A stretch of DNA of 64,000 nucleotides from contig JAOTOM010004781.1 in assembly GCA_034440615.1 (NCBI GenBank), forward strand, positions 62,001-126,000. The letters run 5' to 3'. The position numbers were made by a program, and so were the translations under genes. Under the pieces are notes generated by a model. That model was given only the letters and a program-made list of their open reading frames with translations. It had not been told where the DNA came from and made no database searches. Of this stretch, positions 10,601 through 22,844 are shown piece by piece (positions within the stretch are counted from its first letter, which is position 1; every line of letters starts with the position of its first letter). This DNA is from Ashinkailepas kermadecensis (lineage: Eukaryota; Arthropoda; Thecostraca; Neolepadidae).

Positions 10601-10951
10601 GGGTCGCAGCGTCACAAACGGTGAATTGCTGACCCACAGGCTGGATCAACTTGGCCAGCTCGATTATATCATATAACAAACCGCATAAATCCTATGACGT
10701 CACCAAATGTAGCGAAACACGCAGATCTTATTTGCCCCTTCCCCGCAAAAAGCAACATACGTAAAAGATGCTACGATCAAAGTACGGGATAATACCACTG
10801 AGAACAACACCACGCAGGTCATACTTCTTGCCAAGTCAAATTTCTCCTGCTTTGTGGTTTTCCTTGGAATGGAAACGCCAATGTCTCCTGCCTGGTGAAC
10901 ACAGGACTGCCCCAGTTGCACGGACGCAGGCCGTGCCCCTGCTGCGTGCCA
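10601..10951. other. Unannotated stretch
   Basis: Nothing recognisable was found between the 21-bp and 41-bp arrays. Confidence 0.4.
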
Positions 10952-11118
10952 CACGACAAGAATTTATCACAGGGGATCATGCCAGTGAGATCCATACGAG
11001 AATTGATCACAGGAGGACCATTTCGGTGAGCTACACACGATAATCGATCATAGGCGGACCATTCCGGTGGATTCCACACGAGAATCGATCACAGGCGAAC
11101 CATTCCGGTGGGTACCAC
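10952..11118. repeat. 41-bp repeat, about 4 copies
   Basis: AGGNGGACCA-type words begin at about 10971, 11011, 11052 and 11093, preceded in each unit by GAGAAT(C/T)GATCACAGG. Copies are moderately diverged. The ATCGATCA and ATTGATCA words lie once per unit. Confidence 0.82.
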
Positions 11119-12097
<979 letters not shown>

Positions 12098-12109
12098 TCA
12101 ATTATGTCA

Positions 12110-12668
12110 GTCAGGGTCAAGTCACGACGAGGTTAGACGAGGTCACGGCACGGCCAGTCAAGGTCCTGGCACGGTCAGTCAAGGTCCTGGCACGGTCAGT
12201 CAAGGTCATGGCACGGTCCGACGAGGTCCTGGGATGGTCAGTCAAGGTCCTGGCACGGTCCGTCAAGGTCATGGCACGGTCCGACGAGGTCCTGGGATGG
12301 TCAGTCAAGGTCATGGCACGGTCCGACGAGGTCCTGGGATGGTCAGTCAAGGTCATGGCACGGTCAGTCAAGGTCATGGCACGGTCCGACGAGGTCCTGG
12401 GATGGTCAGTCAAGGTCATGTCACGGTCAGTCAAGGTCCTGGCACGGTCCGACGAGGTCCTGGCACGGTCAGACGAGGTCCTGAGATGGTCAGTCAAGGT
12501 CCTGGCACGGTCAGTCAAGGTCCTGGCACGGTCAGACGAGGTCCTGGGATGGTCAGTCAAGGTCACGGCACGGTCAGTCAAGGTCCTGGCACGGTCCGAC
12601 GAGGTCCTGGGATGGTCAGTCAAGGTCATGGCACGGTCAGTCAGGGTCATGGCATGTTCAGTCGCCGG
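12110..12668. repeat. 21-bp minisatellite with higher-order structure, about 26 copies
   Basis: Two variants of a 21-bp unit alternate: GTCAAGGTC(A/C)TGGCACGGTC A and GACGAGGTCCTGGGATGGTC A. They form an irregular 63-bp higher-order pattern. The period is a multiple of three, so frames stay open (QGPGTV(S/R) on plus, TDRAMTL on minus). Both strands are equally open, which argues for a DNA repeat rather than a protein. Confidence 0.95.
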
Positions 12669-12780
12669 TTACACGCCGCCGAAATGCAGGGGAATTATTT
12701 ATTTATTGTGTGGACCTAGGAGCACATCAAGGCTGCAGCGCCCATGTCGATTTCTTTCAGAAGAAGAAGACCTTGGGTTC

Positions 12781-12919
12781 TTTTACGACGCATTCAACCG
12801 CCAGGTTATATAGCGTCGCCAACCTCTCACGCCGACTCAGTAAATGCTATCGGTTGAGATTCGAACCCATAATCTTGCGATCAAAGATCCGACGCTCTAC
12901 CAACCGAGCTACCGGGGCT
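12781..12919 (-). mobile_element. tRNA-derived SINE with a second head type
   Basis: On the minus strand the head reads AGCCCCGGTAGCTCGGTTGG, with TAGCTCGGTTGG as A box and GGGTTCGAATCTC as B box. It is followed by the common body: GAGTCGGCGTGAGAGGTTGG, then CGACGCTATATAACC and a GCGTCGTAAAA end. The head is clearly different from that of the copies at 3613 and 46104, while the body is the same. No target-site duplication could be identified. Confidence 0.82.
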
Positions 12920-12937
12920 CAGATTTCTTTCCGAGCA

Positions 12938-13771
12938 CTACCTCTGGCCCGATGAGTCTACCTTTGCGAATAACGAACTACATTGATCTGAGTGGCAGAT
13001 ATATACTAATCTATTTGACATGCGACGATAGATACAAATACCGCGGGCCCCAAAGAGGCTACTCGCCAAGTCCACTAAAGGAATATTCATCAAGTCCTTT
13101 AAAATAATATGCAAGTCTTCATATCCAGTCCCGATAAAAAGTAATAATCGCCACCAACTCGGCGGTATACACAGGCCCGTGTGGTGGAAAAGCAACGACC
13201 TTGTGGTTGTGCCACATACAAACGCATAGCCAGTTCCGCTGTCAGCCTTCTTAGACCCATTTCTGTGGGTTCGAGAGTAGCATCGGTAGTCTATCGGTTC
13301 CAAGGCTTCTGTTCTAAGAAGCTCTGGGGCAGTCCTTTCTTTCCTCCAAGTCACGGGAGACATCGACAAGTGATGAGATGAGCTTCCATGTTAGGATTCG
13401 CAGGTGCTTCATCAGCGGGGTAGCTTCGTCAGCTTCATCAGCAGCCCGATAATGAGCCACCACACGAGCCTCTCGAACGGATAAATGGATTCTGACGCAG
13501 AAATACTTTTTGGTTCGATTTGCTCACTGAAAATAGATAGCGATGAGATAAGTATTTATGTGTAGGATGTTTCGGGAATTTCCCCAACTTAGTTCCGTAC
13601 CAAAGTCCCAGTTCCTCGCATCTGTTCGTCAACGACGGCTCGTGAGCCTTTACCAAAATACTCGCTGCTGGCGACGTCCGGAATGCCCCTGCGGCGATCC
13701 GCAAAGATGGCTGGTGTAGTGATCAGACACGCGTAGTCGAGCTTGGAGATACTAAGCGAGCGATGCAGCAA
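12938..13771 (-). pseudogene. Decayed Jockey/I-like non-LTR retrotransposon fragment (RT C-terminus and RNase H)
   Basis: Reading the minus strand, the upstream part has SISKLDYACLI and then RIAAGAFRTSPAASILVKAH, the conserved post-palm segment of these reverse transcriptases (compare SKLDYACFVYD and FRTSPTASLLAEANEP in the copy near 38.7 kb). Further on, THRNGSKKADSGTGYAFVCG corresponds to the RNase H start motif TDGSK, with Asp replaced by Asn. Frames shift several times and no complete domain survives. The endonuclease and most of the palm are absent. The family match is from conserved motifs only. Confidence 0.72.
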
Positions 13772-13804
13772 TGAAATAGTTGCCCTGTCGGCTCCACATA
13801 CACA

Positions 13805-13868
13805 CCATTGATGATTATTGGGGTTTTAGGGTGCGTCAACCCCATCGGGTTATATTGCACCCAATACA
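13805..13868 (-). mobile_element. Short SINE-like repeat, diverged
   Basis: The plus strand reads GATTATTGGGGTTTTAGGGT, GCGTCAACCCC, GGTTATATTGCACCCAA, matching the short family with several substitutions. No convincing target-site duplication was seen. Confidence 0.72.
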
Positions 13869-15160
13869 AGGTTGCCTAAGCACGCGTCAGACTGTCACAA
13901 GCGCATATAAAACATCGGTAGCTATTAAGGCGCTTGATATAAGATCTGAGGAAGCAAATTATCAGTTAGGCATGTGCACATATTACGTCAAATCCTATCA
14001 CCGCAAGGAAGCACAAAACTGACTAAGAGTTCCCTGTCGGTTCCACATAGCGTCTGGCGATCACACTTCATAATATACATTGCTCTGGAACACCTATCTC
14101 GCAATGTGTCGAGATGTTCCATGTACGATTGCCGGTTGTCCAGGTCGACGCCGAGGAAACAAGCCTTTCATTCAGCCGACTGAGCATCGATATGAAGCCA
14201 TCACCCAACGATTACCGTCGGTTCTGCCTCGTGGACCGTTTTCGAACTTCACATTGTATGTCGGACACAGAAAACCGTACACGACGCATGGTACCTAATT
14301 GACGCGTGGTGCCTAATTGACGCATGGTACCTAATTTGCATTGCAATGCCAGCTTATGTCCGGGTGATGTGGCATGTTGCGGTCCGAATATGGGCGTTAT
14401 TGCCCGAGCAGGCGCAACTCGTTTGCTTGGTGTAATCCCGACAATAGACACTATTCTGGCGATCTGCAATGTCGCCCGTTTTATGTGCGCCTTCGACTTG
14501 GGCCATACAAGTCAACCAAGCACTTATGACAGCCGACACAAATGCGTCCATGTTATGCGACACAATAGCCGCAGCCCAGGCAGTTAACACATGCTCCCAT
14601 GAACGCGAAGTGGAACGTTCAAAGAGTGACAAGAAACACGATCAAGCCGGCCGGAAGTGCCGGAAGTGATTGTGCCACGCCATGCAGAGGCCGACAGGTG
14701 CTCCGGATATTTTTGTTTGTCTTTAGCAACGGCAGAGTGCCATCCGTCAGAGATTTGTTACGCTAATGAAAGGGCTACGTAAAACAGGCTTATGTGGCAT
14801 CCGGTGGTAATAAATAAGCAAGAGAGAAAAGATCAGAGACACCGGCAAACAAAGAACCTGGCAGTTTCATAGCCTCCGCTGGCCACCTGAGACCTGGAGC
14901 GAGACCCGGCGCCCAGAGCGAGCCGTGGGCGTCAGGCCCGATCTTGAATGTCTACGTCCGGAATAATAATACAATCATTCCGTCCTTCCGACACTCTTCC
15001 AGGTGAATTGTCCACGACGAGCCTCCGACGTCGACAAGCATCACAGGCTGAACAACACCGGTCAGCTTAAAGGCGCGTTATTGATAGAACCGCGGCAGAC
15101 ATCAGGACAATTCGCTCAGGGTGGCGGAACAGCCGCTCGGTGCACTCTGCCTAATCCGCC
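13869..15160. other. Mostly unannotated; 18-bp triplicate at 14284-14337
   Basis: GCATGGTACCTAATTGAC is present three times with an exact 18-bp step (14286, 14304, 14322). Otherwise no gene or element was recognised. Confidence 0.6.
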
Positions 15161-15167
15161 TGACCCA

Positions 15168-15224
15168 TTTATTGATTATTTGGGCTTAAGGGCGCGCCGA
15201 CTACGAGGCCATTTAGCCCACACA
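15168..15224 (-). mobile_element. Short SINE-like repeat
   Basis: The plus strand reads TTGATTATTTGGGCTTAAGG, then GCGCGCCGACTACGAGG and CCATTTAGCCCACA. It fits the family with moderate divergence. No target-site duplication was found. Confidence 0.68.
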
Positions 15225-15548
15225 ACAGTCAGTTGTTCCAGCAGTCGCTATAGGACGTCCCCTGTACTACAAGTATTCTCCTTCTTGGTGCATCCTGATG
15301 TTAACGCCTCGGGTAAATTGTGTAAAATTTGTGACTCCTAGTATTTGGCATACCCCTTGTAGGAACTTGTTTTTTTTTCTCTGCTGATACTATTGCGGCG
15401 AATATGGCTAATGCTATTGATGCTGGCTTTCGATGGGTAACAGTTGGAGCATGCCAATCACAGATGGAAATTTGTACACTTTTGGTGTTGCCAATGAGAC
15501 ATAATTATTTCCAAATTTAACATAATGCCTATGATGGTGCATGGAATG

Positions 15549-15611
15549 TTGTTGTTGATGTTATTGGGGTTTAGGGGCGCATCAACTGCCTAGGTTATAC
15601 AGCGCCCAGTA
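15549..15611 (-). mobile_element. Short SINE-like repeat with perfect 12-bp TSD
   Basis: A 63-bp insert is flanked by perfect copies of GTGCATGGAATG at 15537-15548 and 15612-15623. The plus strand reads TTGTTGTTGATGTTATTGGG, then GTTTAGGGGCGCATCAACTG and TTATACAGCGCCCAG. In the proposed sense strand it ends in an ATAACATCAACAACAA-type tail. This is the best-defined copy for the ends of the family. Confidence 0.92.
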
Positions 15612-15739
15612 GTGCATGGAATGAATGGATTCACATTTCCTATTGGAAACAATTTTTTAAGTCTTGATATATTTTTTTCAAATCCAACCATGCCATGGGC
15701 ATTCTTCATCAGCACAGGGTTCGGGACGAATCATTTTCC

Positions 15740-16300
15740 ATAAGGATATTGAGGTTTTGTGGTTCCTGATGTGAGGCATAATTCTTGTTCATCGTCACTT
15801 TGTTTCTATTTGTAAATTTGCAGTTTAGGGTAATTTTGAGTTCTTGGAATTCCTTTTTCCAATGCAATATATATAAATGTGGTTTACATGATGTGACCAC
15901 TCATTTCCACTGTAGATGCATACTTTTCAGTTGGCAGGCAAAACTACACCAAGAAATGGGCTTGTAGTTGGGTAATATAGCGTAAAAGTCAATGTGCAAA
16001 AGAAAGGAAAAAAGTGGCATAATCTACCATAACCTAGCCTAACCTTCCATGCAAAATTAACGAGTATTTTTCTTTAAAAATGCAAATTAAGGAACATAAC
16101 CTGACATAACCTAACCTTGCCTGGTCCATTTTTGAAAACCAAATTCTTGAAATAAAAAACTTGAAATAAAAAAAAATTGTCCAACTTAAGAGTAGAGCCC
16201 AACTTATCGTAACCTAACCAAGCCTAACCCATTTGGTTGCTTCATGAAGGTAAACTGTTTAAGACGTGTCTTGTGGATACCGTAAGCTTCAATAATATGT
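15740..16300 (+). repeat. AT-rich dispersed repeat with CCTAACCTAA words
   Basis: This segment shares ordered blocks with several segments at 45.5-48.9 kb: a CACTCATTTCC block with AGATGCATACTTTTCAGTTG, then ATAACCTAACC-rich stretches, then CCCATTTGGTTGCTTCATGAAG and TCTTGTGG near its right end. The CCTAA words resemble the arthropod telomere repeat (TTAGG)n but are scattered rather than in array, so it is a dispersed repeat and not a telomere. Confidence 0.7.
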
Positions 16301-16725
16301 TTCATCATAGCAATATTCCTACATACCTGAAGTTAAAATATATTCAAACTAGCATGGAAAATCAACCATGATCAAATGCATCACTTCTTGCCAATGACAG
16401 TATATTTATGACTTGTCCAGCACCACAACACCGATGACTGTTACGTGAAGATTGCATTCTCAGTGAATACTGTTTTTATGTGATCCAACATCAGGAGGCA
16501 TACTTAGGCTTTGTGGGATGAAACACCTGAAACGTATGCTTCTTGAATGGAAAAACAAGACTTCGATTCCTTTGTCTCAGTAATTTTCACCCCATGGTTA
16601 CCAGATATTATGCACTCTGTAATTGCATGAACTCAAGGATTATACACTCCGAATCCAAGAACGAGAAGTGAAAATCCAGCACTGGGCTGAGCTGCCACAT
16701 CCCGTGCCAAAACTTCTCGCCTCTG
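16301..16725. other. AT-rich unannotated stretch
   Basis: No gene or element was recognised. Confidence 0.4.
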
Positions 16726-16726
16726 C

Positions 16727-17350
16727 CAACGGTCACCCGGCACCAGCACAACACACTGCTGCCGTCTGGCGCCAGAACTCCACCTCGCCTCTGCCAACGG
16801 TCACTCGGCACCAGCACAACACACTGCTGCCGTCTGGCGCCAGAACTCCACCTCGCCTCTGCCAACGGTCACCCGGCACCAGCACAACACACTGCTGCCG
16901 TCTGGCGCCAGAACTCCACCTCGCCTCTGCCAACGGTCACCCGGCACCAGCACAACACACTGCTGCCGTCTGGCGCCAGAACTCCACCTCGCCTCTGCCA
17001 ACGGTCACCCGGCACCAGCACAACACACTGCTGCCGTCTGGCGCCAGAACTTCACCTCGCCTCTGCCAACGGTCACCCGGCACCAGCACAACACACTGCT
17101 GCCGTCTGGCGCCAGAACTCCACCTCGCCTCTGCCAACGGTCACCCGGCACCAGCACAACACACTGCTGCCGTCTGGCGCCAGAACTCCACCTCGCCTCT
17201 GCCAACGGTCACCCGGCACCAGCACAACACACTGCTGCCGTCTGGCGCCAGAACTCCACCTCGCCTCTGCCAACGGTCACCCGGCACCAGCACAACACAC
17301 TGCTGCCGTCTGGCGCCAGAACTCCACCCCGCCATTGCCAACGGTCACTC
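16727..17350. repeat. 68-bp minisatellite, 9 copies
   Basis: The unit GCCTCTGCCAACGGTCACCC, GGCACCAGCACAACACACTG, CTGCCGTCTGGCGCCAGAAC, TCCACCTC repeats with a 68-bp step and very few changes. Since 68 is not divisible by three, a 277-residue open frame on the plus strand passes through all three phases of the unit. This happens only because the unit lacks stop codons in that strand. Confidence 0.96.
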
Positions 17351-19000
17351 GGTACCAGCACAACACACTGCTGCACTGTTCGACGCTCGGTCGAGGTGGG
17401 GGAGGCGGGGGAGGCGGGGGGCAGTGGTAGACGCGCCAGTGCGCAGGCCATCCTGACCCAACACGCCGAGGCCAGCTGTGTTTACCGCAGGATCCCTGCT
17501 CGTCGTGGCGGACGCACGCCTCTCGCTGCGCAGCCCGGCCGATGACGGCTTGTCTGCCGCCGCCCAACGGCCAGGAGGTATGCCATGCGTGAGGAAATCG
17601 GACCGCTCTGCACGCCGCCGTCCAACGGCCAGGAGGTAGCCCATGTGTGGGGGAAACGGGCCGGTGTGGAGAACAGACAGCGAAACGCTTAGCGGGTAGC
17701 AGGAAGGGTGGGAGGTGGTACATTCGCCGGCAGGGTCGGTGATCCAGTTGTTGCCGCTCAGTACCGGGTGCTGCGGGTTCAGACACACGGCCTATGTCGC
17801 GACCGCCTCGCCAGTCCGGGCCGAGCCGGGCCGCGCGCAGGCCGGCGTTGCAGGTCAACGACCTTCCTGGTCGGCTCGACGCCGCCGCGGCGCGAGCAGC
17901 ACCGCCTATGCACACCTACGGAGAACGTTGGCCAATGTCCAGCCGGCAGTGACGTCACCTGAGGCCGTGGGCGATCACGGCCGGCGGCCACATCGGGTCA
18001 CTGACAGCCAAAGTCCAAACACCACCGTGCGCCCTCACCGCCGCCAGCGCTGCCAGCCGAGAGCGCCAGAGCCGGCGGCCGCCGCCGCGTGGTGGTGCTC
18101 AAACTTGGCGAGCCGGTCTGGCTGCGACGAGAGTCACTGGCGCCGGGCGGAGCTGTGCAGAGGAATGTGCAGTAAGACTGGTTTTGGCGTCGGCGGGTCG
18201 GCCGGCAGCAGCAGTCGGGTGCGGGCCATCCCGCGTCCGCGCCGAGAACGGGCCAGTGCCGGCACGCCACGGAGGCGGAACCGACGGCTGGCACGCGAGT
18301 GACAGCCAGGTGGAGGTGTACAGCGGGGTAGCAGCAGTCGGTGGCGGCGCGCTGGGATGGGGCAGCGACGCCTATGGGACGCCACACAGGGCCAGCTCGT
18401 GGCCGGAGAGCGGACGGACCACGATCAACCACATAATTTTACTTCCGTCCCGGTAAATACACGTCCGAATTAGAGCCGGACATGGCCGCCGAGCGAAACC
18501 AAGGAAATATAGTCATCACATGACTGGAACGGATGTGTGGCCCAATACGAGCGGGCCCAGATTAGTTCTACAAGGCCACGCGTGCCTGATCGCCACCGAA
18601 GCTCAGATAGAGACACCTTCCAGCGGACCGACGAATCCAGAAAGCAGCATAAAGGGAGCAGAAACGGCACACCGAGGATCCACAAAGGGTTCTCAGTTTC
18701 CCACAGTCCAGTCGCAAGTCTGTTTGTGCTGTTTGTGGAACCGACATTGACGCCAATTATTGACGTCGTGAAGACCAATCTGTCCCAATTTCAGCCGACA
18801 TTCGGGGTGGATGCCGGCCGCCATCGTCTGTAGAAACTACTATCGACGCGGTCACCGTCATCGGCTGAAACACGGCCCGGGTGTAGGGCCCAGATCAAGG
18901 TCAAAACACGGCCGGTATGGGTGACGGCTCAGGAAGTCAAAACACGGCCGGTATATGTCTGCTCTGGAGCAGGGGGAACGCGTTTCTGGCTGGGTCAATA
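17351..19000. other. GC-rich stretch without a supported gene
   Basis: Two roughly 64-bp units sharing CAACGGCCAGGAGGTA lie at about 17565-17670, and two GTCAAAACACGGCCGGTAT units at about 18900-18958. Long overlapping frames occur on both strands (17277-17915 minus, 17715-18302 plus), but they have no recognised domain and typical GC-rich composition. No gene is called. Confidence 0.45.
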
Positions 19001-19204
19001 AGTCCTCGAGACTCGCCCTCCGCTGAGAACAGCCGTATGCTATATCACGACACTACAACATGATATCAAAACAACTTGCTTTGCTTGTATCTAAGGCAGT
19101 TGTCATCTGGGGAAAATCCCTTGTGGAATTGGGATTTCAGGGCTTATTGAAAATGAAGGTACCAGATCAGTGCATCAGTGCATATCATGGTCAGTTCAGT
19201 GCAT

Positions 19205-19345
19205 GGCAGCATTAAATTAATGGTTCTTCGTTAGATGCAAATGTCGAAACAAGGACAGTAGGATGTTGAAATTCGCCATGGAAGAACGTGGTTTAAAAAA
19301 ATTGCTGAAGTTCTTCAAGCTCGATTTTGCACAACATAAGCAACA
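19205..19345 (+). repeat. Fragment of a dispersed repeat also found at 42.4-42.6 kb
   Basis: AATGGTTCTTCGTTAGATGC and GGATGTTGAAATTCGCCATG match ATGGTTTTTCGTTAGGTGC and GGATGTCGAAATTTGCCATG at about 42463 and 42507 with similar spacing. The match ends close to the start of the 29-bp array. Confidence 0.65.
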
Positions 19346-19377
19346 ACAGAATACTTCTTGTACCATACTACCAACGG

Positions 19378-19830
19378 CAGGCAGATGCAGACGACAGTGG
19401 GCCCGGCAGGCAGCTGTAGACGACAGTGGGCCCGACAGGCAGCGGCAGACGACAGTGGGCCCAACAGGCAGCGGCAGACGACAGTGGGCCCGGCAGGCAG
19501 CTGTAGACGACAGTGGGCCCGACAGGCAGCGGCAGACGACAGTGGGCCCAACAGGCAGCGGCAGACGACAGTGGGCCCGACAGGCAGCGGCAGACGACAG
19601 TGCCCGACAGGCAGCTGCAGACGACAGTGGGCCCGGCAGGCAGCGGCAGACGACAGTGGGCCCAACAGGCAGCGGCAGACGACAGTGGGCCCGACAGGCA
19701 GCGGCAGACGACAGTGGGCCCGACAGGCAGCGGCAGACGACAGTGGGCCCAACAGGCAGCGGCAGACGACAGTGGGCCCGACAGGCAGCGGCAGACGACA
19801 GTGCCCGACAGGCAGCTGCAGACGACATGT
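19378..19830. repeat. 29-bp minisatellite, about 15 copies
   Basis: The unit CAGACGACAGTGGGCCCGAC AGGCAGCGG repeats, with GGCAGCTGTAG and CCAACAGG variants. Two units lack GGG and are shorter (CAGTGCCCGACAGG). The period is not a multiple of three, yet frames stay open on both strands for lack of stops. Confidence 0.95.
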
Positions 19831-20099
19831 CGCAGTGTGCCCGGCGTGGGCTGTGTCATGGCTCGCAGCCGATATACGGGTCGGTACGGGACCGGCCGGA
19901 GCGTCCTGAGCCGGTCTGTACGGAGCTTAGCGTACACGCTGGTCGGGCGCCGGCGATTTGTCGTGTCCGAGATACCGAGATATTCTCCACATTGAAGCGT
20001 ACCCCACACTTAGGCGTACCCCACGCCGAATCACACACCGAGCTGAGACCACCTGGGAGAGCTGAGCCCTACCACATGCTGAGGCGTACCCACGCTGAG

Positions 20100-21428
20100 C
20101 AAGTCACACGCCGTATTGAGACAAGTCCCACACTGAGACATGTCCCACACTGAGACATGTCCCACACCGAGACATGTCCCACACCGAGACATGTCCCACA
20201 CCGAGACATGTCCCACACCGAGACATGTCCCACACTGAGACAAGTCCCACACTGAGACATGTCCCACACCGAGACATGTCCCACACTGAGACATGTCCCA
20301 CACCGAGACATGTCACACGCCGCATTGAGACAAGTCCCACACCGAGACAAGTCCCACACTGAGACATGTCCCACACCGAGACATGTCCCACACTGAGACA
20401 TGTCCCACACCGAGACATGTCCCACACCGAGACATGTCCCACCGAGACATGTCCCACACCTGAGACATGTCCACACGAGACATGTCCCACACCGAGACAT
20501 GTCCCACACCGAGACAGACATGTCCCACACCGAGACAGTCGCCACACCTGAGACATGTCCCACACGAGACATGTCCCACACCGAGACATGTCCCACACTG
20601 AGACATGTCCCACACCGAGACATGTCCCACACCGAGACATGTCCCACACCTGAGACATGTCCCACACCGAGACATTCCACGAGACAAGTCCCACACCGAG
20701 ACATGTCCCACACCGAGACATGTCCCACACCGAGACATGTCCCACACCGAGACATGTCCCACACCGAGACATGTCCCACACTGAGACATGTCCCACACCG
20801 AGACATGTCCCACACCGAGACATGTCCCACACCGAGACATGTCCCACACCGAGACATGTCCCACACCGAGACATGTCCCACACCGAGACATGTCCCACAC
20901 CGAGACATGTCCCACCGAGACATGTCCCACACCGAGACATGTCCCACACCGAGACATGTCCCACACTGAGACATGTCCCACACTGAGACATGTCCCACAC
21001 TGAGACATGTCCCACACTGAGACATGTCCCACACCGAGACATGTCCCACACCGAGACATGTCCCACACCGAGACATGTCCCACACCGAGACATGTCCCAC
21101 ACCGAGACATGTCCCACACTGAGACATGTCCCACACCGAGACATGTCCCACACTGAGACAAGTCCCACACCGAGACATGTCCCACACTGAGACATGTCCC
21201 ACACTGAGACAAGTCCCACACCGAGACATGTCCCACACTGAGACAAGTCCCACACCGAGACAAGTCCCACACCGAGACAAGTCCCACACCGAGACATGTC
21301 CCACACCGAGACATGTCCCACACCGAGACATGTCCCACACCGAGACATGTCCCACACCGAGACATGTCCCACACTGAGACATGTCCCACACCGAGACATG
21401 TCCCACACTGAGACAAGTCCCACACTGA
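20100..21428. repeat. 17-bp satellite, about 77 copies
   Basis: The unit (C/T)GAGACATGTCCCACAC repeats over 1.3 kb with small indels that change phase. ACAAGTCCC and ACATGTCCC variants alternate, and the CACGAGACATG and CACCGAGACA length variants cluster at 20430-20690. The 700-800-residue open frames on the minus strand (CGTCLSVGHVSVWDMS) are by-products. It is the first of four adjacent related arrays. Confidence 0.96.
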
Positions 21429-22140
21429 GACATGCCACACGGCGTATTGAGAAAAGTCCCACACTGAGAAATGTCACACGCCGTATTGAGACAAGTCCCA
21501 CACTGAGACATGTCACACGCCGTATTGAGACAAGTCCCACACTGAGACATTCCACACGCCGTATTGAGATAAGTCCCACAATGAGACATGCCACACGCCG
21601 TATTGAGACAAGTCCCACACTGAGACATGCCACACGCCGTATTGAGATAAGTCCCACACTGAGACATGCCACACGCCGTATTGAGACAAGTCCCACACTG
21701 AGACATGCCACACGCCGTATTGAGACAAGTCCCACACTGAGACATTCCACACGCCGTATTGAGATAAGTCCCACACTGAGACATGCCACACGCCGTATTG
21801 AGACAAGTCCCACACTGAGACATGTCACACGCCGTATTGAGACAAGTCCCACACTGAGACATGCCACACGCCGTATTGAGATAAGTCCCACACTGAGACA
21901 TGCCACACGCCGTATTGAGACAAGTCCCACACTGAGACATGCCACACGCCGTATTGAGACAAGTCCCACACTGAGACATGCCACACGCCGTATTGAGACA
22001 AGTCCCACACTGAGACATGCCACACGCCGTATTGAGACAAGTCCCACACTGAGACATGCCACACGCCGTATTGAGACAAGTCCCACACTGAGACATGCCA
22101 CACGCCGTATTGAGACAAGTCCCACACTGAGACATGCCAC
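21429..22140. repeat. 39-bp satellite derived from the 17-bp unit, about 18 copies
   Basis: The unit GAGACATGCCACACGCCGTA TTGAGACAAGTCCCACACT contains the neighbouring 17-bp unit (GAGACAAGTCCCACACT) plus a 22-bp addition. A few copies of the same composite appear early in the 17-bp array (20095-20130 and 20305-20340), so the composite existed before it was amplified. Confidence 0.95.
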
Positions 22141-22775
22141 ACGGCGGCTCATACCCTGCCCAGCCACACCGCACTGAGACCCTACACGGCGGGTTATACC
22201 CTGTCCAGCCACACACCGCACTGAGACCCTACACGGCGGCTCATACCCTGTCCAGCCACACCGCACTGAGACCCTACACGGCGGGTTATACCCTGTCCAG
22301 CCACACCGCACTGAGACCCTACACGGCGGGTTATACCCTGTCCAGCCACACCGCACTGAGACCCTACACGGCGGGTTATACCCTGTCCAGCCACACCGCA
22401 CTGAGACCCTACACGGCGGGTTATACCCTGTCCAGCCACACCGCACTGAGACCCTACACGGCGGGTTATACCCTGTCCAGCCACACCGCACTGAGACCCT
22501 ACACGGCGGGTTATACCCTGTCCAGCCACACACCGCACTGAGACCCTACACGGCGGCTCATACCCTGCCCAGCCACACCGCACTGAGACCCTACACGGCG
22601 GGTTATACCCTGTCCAGCCACACACCACACTGAGACCCTACACGGCGGGTTATACCCTGTCCAGCCACACCGCACTGAGACCCTACACGGCGGGTTATAC
22701 CCTGTCCAGCCACACCGCACTGAGACCCTACACGGCGGGTTATACCCTGTCCAGCCACACACCACACGGAGACCC
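22141..22775. repeat. 45-bp satellite, about 14 copies
   Basis: The unit GAGACCCTACACGGCGGGTT ATACCCTGTCCAGCCACACC GCACT repeats. A CACACC length variant and a CGGCTCATACC variant recur. It keeps the GAGAC and CACACT edges of its left neighbour and introduces TACACGGC, which leads into the next array. Confidence 0.95.
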
Positions 22776-22844
22776 GACACGGCGGTCGTGGTCGTACTAC
22801 CCACTCCGACACGTAAAATACACCGAGGCTTCACCAATGCCGAG

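Noticed and set aside
9948..10676. Heptapeptide-repeat protein (GAGQSGV)
   Set aside because: The 21-bp array is open in several frames on both strands. Codon-neutral variation is not visible, since substitutions fall at all three positions.
20069..22533. Open frames of over 700 residues on the minus strand (CGTCLSVGHVSVWDMS-type strings)
   Set aside because: They run through 17-, 39- and 45-bp satellites that simply lack stops. Several overlapping frames are equally open and none has start, splice or domain evidence.
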